Below, in pieces: positions 1 through 4,651 of a DNA stretch of 8,969 bases (the first letter of the stretch is position 1; each line of letters starts with the position of its first letter). The stretch lies in the NCBI GenBank assembly GCA_022710665.1, contig JAKLGN010000024.1:1-8969 (forward strand), in the 5' to 3' direction. The notes beneath the pieces were generated by a model. That model did not search any database. It was not told the DNA's origin and saw nothing but the letters and a program-made list of their open reading frames with translations. The position numbers and the translations under genes were made by a program. Origin of the DNA: Methanoregula sp. (GTDB lineage Archaea; Halobacteriota; Methanomicrobia; Methanomicrobiales; Methanospirillaceae).

Positions 1-534
1 CAACAAATAAAAAATTTCAACAAAAAATTTCATCTGGGTAATGAGGAACGAAAAGAGGCAGACCAAACAATCGCCGCGGTATATCAGGATCTCCGGGAGT
101 TCATGCAGGGACTTAACCACAAAGACATAGGGACCCTTACTTTTTTTGCCCGTCGTCGTGAGATAGAAACATTCCGGTATTCCCGCGTCAGGACAGACGG
201 TTTTATCATCCGCGACCTGCAGGAGGAGATCCGATCATATTTTCATCTCAAAGAGGACGTATCGCTTGACCGGGTGTCCCTTGTTTCCAGGTTCGGGATT
301 TCAAAATCCAAAGTCAAATCCGAGCATTTCTCGTATTCTCTCCCGGAAAAATTCCGCTACTTAATAAAACCGCACAAGGCTATAGGGGATGCCTGCCGTA
401 TATTCCTCGGGGACCTGGAATTTCACCAGTATCCGGAAATATTCGGAGAGCAGCTCACAGGACATCTGGAAGAATACGAGCGCAGGAAACTGGCAGAAAA
501 ACCCGTGCAGGACAGGAGGACCGGGCAATTCTGA
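1..534 (+). CDS. Hypothetical protein, 5' end outside window
   Basis: I do not recognise this protein. The frame is open from base 1 to the TGA at 532-534, with no ATG, GTG or TTG before the ATG at 103. That ATG is probably internal: the nearest purine-rich stretch (GGGAG) is only 3 nt upstream, and the codons before it already read as ordinary charged, helical protein. The visible 177 residues are hydrophilic and rich in Arg, Lys, Glu and aromatics, with no signal peptide and no membrane segment. The first 40 bases are strikingly A-rich and contain an 11-bp direct repeat, AAAAAATTTCA, at 9-19 and 22-32, coding for a Lys/Asn/Phe stretch. The rest has the base composition of its neighbours. 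The HicB-like gene begins 40 nt downstream on the same strand, so the two could be co-transcribed. Nothing supports a functional assignment. Confidence 0.6.
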   Translation, partial: QQIKNFNKKFHLGNEERKEADQTIAAVYQDLREFMQGLNHKDIGTLTFFARRREIETFRYSRVRTDGFIIRDLQEEIRSYFHLKEDVSLDRVSLVSRFGISKSKVKSEHFSYSLPEKFRYLIKPHKAIGDACRIFLGDLEFHQYPEIFGEQLTGHLEEYERRKLAEKPVQDRRTGQF

Positions 535-574
535 CCACAAACTATGTCAACAACCCTGTCCCCGTACTATGATC

Positions 575-799
575 ATGCACTACACCATTATCACGGAATC
601 ACACGAGAAAGGCGGTTTTACCGCCCGCTGCGTGGAGATCCCGGCTGCTGCAGGGTACGGGAATACTCAGGGTGAAGCCCTGGCCCGGATCCGCGAAGCC
701 ATCGAAGTGGTGCGGGAAGCCCAGAATGCAGAACTGCATAAGACGATTGCAGCGGTTCATTCTGAGATCATCAAGATCGAAGTCGCTGACTCCGCATAA
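575..799 (+). CDS. HicB-like (UPF0150) small protein, orphan
   Basis: A 74-residue protein of the HicB/UPF0150 fold. It starts MHYTIITESHEKGGF, followed by the family pattern of a beta-strand pair, a Gly-rich turn (AAGYGNTQGEAL) and a helix (ALARIREAIEVV). HicB proteins usually act as antitoxins that bind the HicA mRNA interferase. Here only the partial RNase-H-like domain is present, with no C-terminal helix-turn-helix or ribbon-helix-helix extension. No HicA-sized double-stranded-RNA-binding-like ORF lies on either side. The role is therefore unclear: a solitary antitoxin, or one of the many stand-alone archaeal HicB-fold proteins. ATG 575 was chosen because the family starts with M-x-Y-T; ATG 569, two codons upstream in frame, is also possible. 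Neither has a visible Shine-Dalgarno sequence. The stop is TAA at 797-799. Confidence 0.75.
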   Translation: MHYTIITESHEKGGFTARCVEIPAAAGYGNTQGEALARIREAIEVVREAQNAELHKTIAAVHSEIIKIEVADSA

Positions 800-948
800 G
801 TCTCCTGGCATCAGCCAGCAGGACATAAAATTCTCTCCTTTATTATCCAGGATCATACTACCATTCATTGCGGTTCTGATCCATTGTCTGCCCCTGCCTT
901 GCCTGGTCGACACAGAAGCCGGATGAGAAAAAGGATAATACCCTGCAG

Positions 949-956
949 ATATAAAT
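949..956 (+). promoter_or_regulatory. TATA box for the aminotransferase gene
   Basis: ATATAAAT stands in a 186-nt gap after the HicB-like gene. Archaeal transcription usually starts about 25 nt downstream of the TATA centre, which predicts a start near 977-980. That is only some 6-9 nt before the GTG at 986, so the mRNA would have almost no leader. The rest of the 800-985 gap shows nothing else convincing. Confidence 0.6.
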
Positions 957-985
957 CCCGATCCGTTCAATCCGTATGATAAAAG

Positions 986-2167
986 GTGAAATACCTGGCT
1001 TATCGTTTTGCTTCCCGGCTTGCACAGGCACCGCCGTCATTCCTTGACGAGCTCTTCCGTGTGTCTGCGGATCCCTCGATCATATCCTTTGCCGGAGGCC
1101 TTCCCTCCTCAGAATTGATCGATTGTGAAGGTATTACCCGGGCTGCCCGCAGCGTGATGGAGGAGGAGGCCTGCATTGCCCTGCAATATACAACAACTGA
1201 TGGTTACCGCCCCCTGAGGGAGTATATCGCAAAACGGTATCGCAGGAGACTCGGCCTCGCATCCTCGGCTGATGAAATCCAGATTGTAAACGGTTCCCAG
1301 CAGTGTCTTGACCTCATTGCCAAGATATTCCTGAACGCCGGTGATCATGTTGGCATGGAAAGACCCGGCTACCTTGGGGCGATCGATGCATTCTCGCTCT
1401 ACGAGCCGGTTATCCATACCGCGCCTCTTGATGACGAGGGTCTCAACCTTGCCGCGATTGAGGTACTGGTGAATAAGGAAAGGCCAAAATTCTTTTATGG
1501 CATTCCCAATTGCCAGAACCCTTCCGGAAGAACCTATTCCCAGGAAAACCGGAAGGCGGTTGCCGAGATCCTAAAATCCACGGACACTCTCTTTTATGAG
1601 GACGATGCATTTGGGGAACTCTTCTTCGATGCAAAACCACGGCCGCCGGTAAAAAAATATCTTCCGGAACAGGCAGTAATGTCAGGATCGTTCTCCAAGA
1701 TCATCGCACCCGGTATGAGAATCGGGTGGGTTTATGCTCCAAAGGAGATCATCACGCGGTTCAACATTGTCAAACAGGCAGCCGATCTCCATTCCAATTT
1801 TCTTTCCCAGAAGATCCTCCACCGTTACCTTATGACAAATGATCTTGACGACCACATCGGGAAGATCACCCGGGTTTACCAGAATAAGTGCAGGATCATG
1901 TGCGATCTCTTCGATGACCTCCTGCCGGAGGTTACCCATACGTATCCTGAAGGGGGGATGTTCCTGCTCGCCACGCTCCCACCGGGCATCTCCTCACGGC
2001 AAGTATTCAACAAAGGGGTAGAACAAAAAGTCGCCGTGCTCCCGGGCCTGCCATTTTACCTTGATGGGGGGGGTGTGGATACAATTAGGTTGAACTTTTC
2101 GTCTGCAACTGAACACCAGATTTTCGAGGGAATGACCCGGCTGGCACGGGTTATCGGGGGGCTGTAA
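986..2167 (+). CDS. PLP-dependent aminotransferase, LysN/2-aminoadipate type
   Basis: A 393-residue fold-type I (class I/II) aminotransferase. It transfers an amino group from an amino acid to a 2-oxo acid using pyridoxal phosphate in the cytosol. Visible family marks are SFAGGLPS (34-41), the phosphate-cup NGSQQ (102-106), PNCQNPSG (174-181, Asn178 at the PLP oxygen), EDDAFGEL (205-212, Asp206 at the pyridine nitrogen), the Schiff-base Lys238 in SGSFSK, GMRIGW (243-248) and the carboxylate-binding Arg368 in IRLNFS. Length is normal and no MocR-type DNA-binding domain is fused. The closest named relatives are 2-aminoadipate or multi-substrate aromatic/branched-chain aminotransferases; the substrate cannot be read from sequence. 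The tyrosine usual after the Asp (D-x-P/A-Y) is Phe209. The start is the GTG at 986, preceded by an in-frame TAA at 980-982. GGTGA at 985-989 overlaps this codon. A run of eight G at 2066-2073 is in frame (Asp-Gly-Gly-Gly). Confidence 0.93.
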   Translation: MKYLAYRFASRLAQAPPSFLDELFRVSADPSIISFAGGLPSSELIDCEGITRAARSVMEEEACIALQYTTTDGYRPLREYIAKRYRRRLGLASSADEIQIVNGSQQCLDLIAKIFLNAGDHVGMERPGYLGAIDAFSLYEPVIHTAPLDDEGLNLAAIEVLVNKERPKFFYGIPNCQNPSGRTYSQENRKAVAEILKSTDTLFYEDDAFGELFFDAKPRPPVKKYLPEQAVMSGSFSKIIAPGMRIGWVYAPKEIITRFNIVKQAADLHSNFLSQKILHRYLMTNDLDDHIGKITRVYQNKCRIMCDLFDDLLPEVTHTYPEGGMFLLATLPPGISSRQVFNKGVEQKVAVLPGLPFYLDGGGVDTIRLNFSSATEHQIFEGMTRLARVIGGL

Positions 2168-2168
2168 A

Positions 2169-2190
2169 AACAGATATTTTCTGTTCTTTA
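2169..2190 (+). terminator. Hairpin plus T-rich end after the aminotransferase
   Basis: AACAGA (2169-2174) pairs perfectly with TCTGTT (2180-2185) around a 5-nt loop and is followed by CTTTA. It begins 2 nt after the stop codon. Archaeal termination depends mainly on T tracts, so the hairpin may be incidental. Confidence 0.45.
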
Positions 2191-2194
2191 AAAA

Positions 2195-2285
2195 ACGGGT
2201 ATAAATGAATCGGTTCACACCGGAACGATGATAATTGCAGATATGAGGGCTCCTTTGCCTCAGGGCCCCCGCGGGGAGCACTCAT
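2195..2285 (+). repeat. Intergenic repeat, copy A, with a long hairpin
   Basis: From GTTCA at 2213 this stretch resembles copy B at 3346. The first 28 nt match at 23 positions by hand alignment, and similarity continues through GGCTCC, TCAGGGC and CGCGGGG. A weaker match (ACGGG) begins just upstream. Within copy A, ATGAGGGCTCC (2243-2253) pairs with GGAGCACTCAT (2275-2285) with one mismatch, giving a strong hairpin whose loop contains CCCCGCGGGG. A TATA-like TATAAAT lies at 2200-2206, and an ATG sits 25 nt beyond its centre at 2228. Confidence 0.5.
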
Positions 2286-2333
2286 CTATCTCCATAGAAA
2301 ATGAATTTTTCATCGTTCGGGTGCGAACCAAAT

Positions 2334-2359
2334 CAGTTCATGCCCGTTTCTACAGAGCA
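2334..2359 (+). repeat. Inverted repeat, left copy
   Basis: This 26-nt segment matches the reverse complement of 3315-3340 at 24 of 26 positions, with the 17-nt core CCCGTTTCTACAGAGCA exact. The pair brackets the first cyclophilin gene. A third partial copy (TTTCTACAGAGC, 3752-3763) has the same orientation as this one. Confidence 0.7.
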
Positions 2360-2399
2360 TCCTTTTTCGGCTCTGGAGAACTCATCGGATAGACGCTCC

Positions 2400-2429
2400 C
2401 GGGGGCTTTTGCTCATGCTTGAGCCCCCG
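2400..2429 (+). other. Perfect 8-bp-stem hairpin followed by T tracts
   Basis: CGGGGGCT (2400-2407) pairs with AGCCCCCG (2422-2429). About 45 nt later two T8 tracts follow (2474-2481 and 2491-2498), which could end a transcript on the plus strand. Together with copy A and the left inverted repeat this explains much of the 473-nt gap 2168-2640. The remainder (2500-2600) shows no motif beyond a weak TATA-like TTTTTATC near 2541. Confidence 0.45.
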
Positions 2430-2599
2430 CCGCTGTCGAACATGGGGAGAAAATGCGGTTTTCACCAGAGCTATTTTTTTTCATTGTTTCTTTTTTTTCC
2501 TCCCCGTTAATGAACCAAAGAGGGTTAGTGTGCCTAGCGATTTTTATCCCGTACAGGATAACAGTGAATCGATCCGGGAGAATATCAGAATATGAAAGA

Positions 2600-2634
2600 C
2601 CCGTAATCTCTATTTTCTTTCAGAGATAACCGGG
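2600..2634 (+). promoter_or_regulatory. Leader hairpin just upstream of the lipoprotein cyclophilin
   Basis: CCCG (2600-2603) plus ATCTCT (2606-2611) pair with AGAGAT (2622-2627) plus CGGG (2631-2634), with small internal bulges. The structure ends 6 nt before the ATG at 2641, and no Shine-Dalgarno is visible there. It could affect translation initiation, but that is inference. Confidence 0.35.
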
Positions 2635-2640
2635 ATTCCA

Positions 2641-3288
2641 ATGTCCTCCCTGAGATTATTCATCCTGACAGGTCTGCTCATCGCAGCAATAATGTTCTCC
2701 GCTGGCTGTACCCAGCAGGAAACGGTGAAGACCGAATCGAATACCGGGACGGTCACGATAATCCCGTCCGAAACAAATGTTCCACAAATGTCATCGGCAA
2801 CCATCGTACCCTCATCCATGGAATCCTGGAAGAGAGTTCGGTTTGAAACATCGATGGGAAATATCACCATCGCACTCAATCCTGCCATGCCGGTCACTGC
2901 CGGTAATTTCGAAGCGCTTGTACAGAAAGGCTACTACAATGGCGTCATCTTCCACCGGGTCATTGACGGGTTCATGATCCAGGGGGGAGATCCCACCGGA
3001 ACCGGACGCGGTGGACCGGGATACGTTATCAAAGACGAGTTTGCTCCAGACAACCGGAATGATCGCGGGACCATCTCCATGGCGAACGCCGGCCCCAATA
3101 CCGGGGGTTCACAGTTCTTTATCAACCTCGTCAACAATAACTACCTGGATACAAAACATCCGGTCTTTGGAAACGTGGTTGAGGGAATGGACGTAGTCGA
3201 TACGATAGCAAAGGTGCAGACCACCGGCCAGGCCGGAGGAAACCGCCCGCTCCGGAATGTTACCATCATCCACGCTGTAATGATCTGA
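2641..3288 (+). CDS. Cyclophilin-type peptidyl-prolyl isomerase, predicted lipoprotein
   Basis: A 215-residue protein catalysing cis-trans isomerisation of X-Pro bonds, predicted to act outside the cytoplasmic membrane. Residues 1-23 form a signal peptide: Arg5, a hydrophobic core to Phe19, and the lipobox SAGC with Cys23 as the lipidation site. Residues 24-62 are a Thr/Ser/Glu-rich linker. Residues 63-215 are a cyclophilin domain with the catalytic set FHRVIDGFMIQGGDP (Arg106, Phe111, Gln114), MANAGPNTGGSQFF (Asn149, Gln158, Phe160) and LDTKHPVFG (Leu169, His173). The position of human CypA Trp121, which matters for cyclosporin binding, is Tyr168, so weak cyclosporin sensitivity is expected. 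A paralogue follows at 3830. A 98-bp block (2917-3014) is identical in both genes. The ATG is the only sensible start because it completes the signal peptide. A T7 tract follows the stop. Confidence 0.95.
   Translation: MSSLRLFILTGLLIAAIMFSAGCTQQETVKTESNTGTVTIIPSETNVPQMSSATIVPSSMESWKRVRFETSMGNITIALNPAMPVTAGNFEALVQKGYYNGVIFHRVIDGFMIQGGDPTGTGRGGPGYVIKDEFAPDNRNDRGTISMANAGPNTGGSQFFINLVNNNYLDTKHPVFGNVVEGMDVVDTIAKVQTTGQAGGNRPLRNVTIIHAVMI
2917..3014 (+). repeat. 98-bp exact duplicate block (copy 1)
   Basis: Identical in every base to 3935-4032. It encodes the active-site segment from LVQKGYYNG to GTGRGG. The 60 nt upstream match the other copy at about 39 positions, and the 37 nt downstream at about 26. 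Confidence 0.9.
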
Positions 3289-3291
3289 TAC

Positions 3292-3298
3292 TTTTTTT
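3292..3298 (+). terminator. T7 tract after the lipoprotein cyclophilin
   Basis: TTTTTTT begins 4 nt after the TGA stop at 3286-3288, with no hairpin in front. This fits archaeal U-tract termination. Confidence 0.5.
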
Positions 3299-3314
3299 AC
3301 ATTCATCAAAATTC

Positions 3315-3340
3315 TGCTCTGTAGAAACGGGAATGAACAG
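3315..3340 (-). repeat. Inverted repeat, right copy
   Basis: Reverse-complement partner of 2334-2359 (24 of 26 identical). Its inner 12 nt GCTCTGTAGAAA (3316-3327) are also the exact inverse of TTTCTACAGAGC at 3752-3763. Confidence 0.7.
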
Positions 3341-3763
3341 AGTGAGTTCATACCGGAACCATGAAAATCGCACTGATGGCTCCCCGCTTCAGGGCACCTC
3401 GCGGGGCACAGCGGGGCAGATTACCGGATTTTTGTACGAGTACGGTAATTAAGGCCGCCGCGGGGCGCCCTTCGGGGCGGCGGGGTTCATCGCAAATAAT
3501 TGAGAACGTGAAAAATCCTAAAGTCACATTTGTTTAACTGCGATTTTCATGGGAAATCCTCTGTGAGAAATTATATTGATGAGCGATAGGGCCACGGGCG
3601 CTCGCCGCCTCGTCGGGGCTCGCCCCGTGGAGTATGGCCGGGTAAGGAGGGACAAGGGGGCCTGCCCCCATGGGCTGCCTCCCCCTCTGGGGGAGAGAGG
3701 AGGTCCCCCTCATAATTAGCACAGAGGGTCACTGACACCATAAGACAAGGTTTTCTACAGAGC
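3316..3763. mobile_element. 448-bp hairpin-rich block with 12-bp inverted ends
   Basis: The block is bounded by GCTCTGTAGAAA (3316-3327) and its exact reverse complement TTTCTACAGAGC (3752-3763), and contains no convincing gene. Inside are TTACCG/CGGTAA (3421-3426/3443-3448), CCGCCGC/GCGGCGG (3455-3461/3477-3483) with an alternative CGCCC-TTCG-GGGCG hairpin (3466-3479), CCACGGGCG/CGCCCCGTGG with one bulge (3592-3600/3621-3630), and CTCCCCC-TCT-GGGGGAG (3679-3695) competing with GGGGG/CCCCC pairings at 3656-3669 and 3689-3709. An AAATT lies just outside each end, after two extra bases, and might be a target duplication. It may be a MITE-like element, a structured RNA locus, or a long structured leader of the next gene from a TATA-like TTATATT at 3571-3577. 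The evidence does not decide between these. Confidence 0.35.
3346..3406 (+). repeat. Intergenic repeat, copy B
   Basis: Direct-orientation relative of copy A (2213-2276), sharing GTTCA-ACCGGAAC-ATGA-AAT-GCA and then GGCTCC, TCAGGGC and CGCGGGG. CCCCGC (3382-3387) can pair with GCGGGG at 3401-3406 or at 3411-3416. The TATA-like element seen in copy A is not preserved here. Confidence 0.5.
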
Positions 3764-3829
3764 CCAAATTTCAACGACCTTTTGATGATTCACAAAGCAG
3801 ATGAATCCAGAACTCATATACTGGATACG

Positions 3830-4297
3830 ATGACAGCACCAGAAGGAAAAACCGTAAACCTCGAGACGAACATGGGCACGATCAGGATTGCTCTCGCGCC
3901 TGACATGCCCATTACCGCGGGGAACTTTGAAACACTTGTACAGAAAGGCTACTACAATGGCGTCATCTTCCACCGGGTCATTGACGGGTTCATGATCCAG
4001 GGGGGAGATCCCACCGGAACCGGACGCGGTGGCCCGGGTTACGTGATAAAGGACGAATTTCCCCCCGGAAACCGGAATGATCGCGGGACCATCTCCATGG
4101 CGAATGCCGGTCCTAATACCGGCGGATCACAATTCTTCATCAACCTTGTCGACAATAACTTTCTCGATGGCAAGCACCCGGTCTTCGGCAAAGTAGTCGA
4201 AGGCATGGATGTAGTAGAGAAGATTGGCAGGTCAAGAACCGGTCCGGGCGACCGTCCGGTCAAGGAAGTCAAAATCGTGAAAGCCGAGATAGTGTGA
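3830..4297 (+). CDS. Cyclophilin-type peptidyl-prolyl isomerase, cytosolic
   Basis: A 155-residue single-domain cyclophilin, the usual size for archaeal and bacterial cytosolic forms. It starts MTAPEGKTVNLETNMGTI. All catalytic motifs are present: FHRVIDGFMIQGGDP, MANAGPNTGGSQFF and NNFLDGKHPVFG. The CypA Trp121 position is Phe, again arguing against tight cyclosporin binding. No signal peptide, so it should assist protein folding in the cytosol while its neighbour at 2641 works outside. ATG 3830 was chosen because homologues begin a few residues before the V-x-LET-x-MG strand. In-frame ATG 3785 (or TTG 3782) would add 15-16 residues with no family match. No start has a clear Shine-Dalgarno. 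The stop is TGA at 4295-4297, with a T5 tract at 4305-4309. The active-site block is identical in DNA to the neighbour, indicating duplication plus conversion. Confidence 0.93.
   Translation: MTAPEGKTVNLETNMGTIRIALAPDMPITAGNFETLVQKGYYNGVIFHRVIDGFMIQGGDPTGTGRGGPGYVIKDEFPPGNRNDRGTISMANAGPNTGGSQFFINLVDNNFLDGKHPVFGKVVEGMDVVEKIGRSRTGPGDRPVKEVKIVKAEIV
3935..4032 (+). repeat. 98-bp exact duplicate block (copy 2)
   Basis: Identical to 2917-3014. A second exact match of 35 bp follows (4070-4104 against 3052-3086), separated by a 37-nt stretch with about 11 differences. Confidence 0.9.
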
Positions 4298-4304
4298 AAA
4301 ATCC

Positions 4305-4309
4305 TTTTT
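4305..4309 (+). terminator. T tract after the cytosolic cyclophilin
   Basis: TTTTT within the pyrimidine-rich stretch 4303-4319, 8 nt past the stop. No hairpin is needed in archaea. Modest support only. Confidence 0.35.
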
Positions 4310-4319
4310 CCTCTTCCTT

Positions 4320-4651
4320 CGCGCACGCTAATCTCTTACCGTTGTCATGGAAGATTAAAAAAAATTGAAGTTGATTTTAGTATATGGATGGGATACAAAC
4401 CCTTGCTTAAGGGGGGGGTATTTTCCTGCCCGCATACTGCAGCCCCTGTATTGCGATAATCACTCAGAAGTATTTTGCGATTTCACGCAAGAAAAAAGGA
4501 ATTTCCTGTTGTAATTTCGCCCCCGCGTTGGGGGGCAGAGCTGGCAAAAGGGGGTCGATTGTGTAGAGAGAATGTGGGTTTATCCAGAGCCTGTTTTTTT
4601 CACGGATGTATTAAAAAGTAGATGCCGCCAGACTCCAAAGATTGGCAGGTA
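4320..4651. other. Non-coding gap between convergent genes, hairpins and homopolymers
   Basis: No gene is visible on either strand. Structures seen are CCCTT-GCTT-AAGGG (4400-4413) running into G8 (4411-4418), and GCCCCC/GGGGGC (4519-4524/4531-4536) with a 6-nt loop. A T7 tract lies at about 4594-4600 on the plus strand. A5 at 4613-4617 reads as T5 on the minus strand 35 nt past the GTPase stop and is the likely end of that transcript. TTGCGAT occurs twice (near 4440 and 4475). The gap lies between converging genes and shows no good promoter. Confidence 0.4.

Noticed and set aside
599..970. 123-codon minus-strand frame over the HicB-like gene
   Set aside because: It overlaps the HicB-like gene on the opposite strand and the aminotransferase promoter, and has no recognisable domain.
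2066..2073. Frameshift at the G8 run in the aminotransferase
   Set aside because: The frame continues into the conserved IRLNFS motif and a normal C-terminus at the expected length, so the run is in frame.
2301..2510. 69-codon plus-strand frame before the first cyclophilin
   Set aside because: It runs through the inverted repeat, a perfect hairpin and T tracts, is rich in Phe/Ser/Pro from low-complexity sequence, and has no ribosome binding site or promoter at suitable spacing.
3316..3763. CRISPR-like array from the repeated GCTCTGTAGAAA / TTTCTACAGAGC motifs
   Set aside because: There are only a few copies, in alternating orientation and with irregular spacing. This is an inverted-repeat pattern, not a direct-repeat array.
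3534..3774. Two minus-strand frames of 62 and 67 codons in the hairpin block
   Set aside because: They read through G/C-run hairpins and give Pro/Gly/Arg-rich sequence typical of G+C-rich non-coding DNA. Two overlapping frames being open at once is a composition effect.
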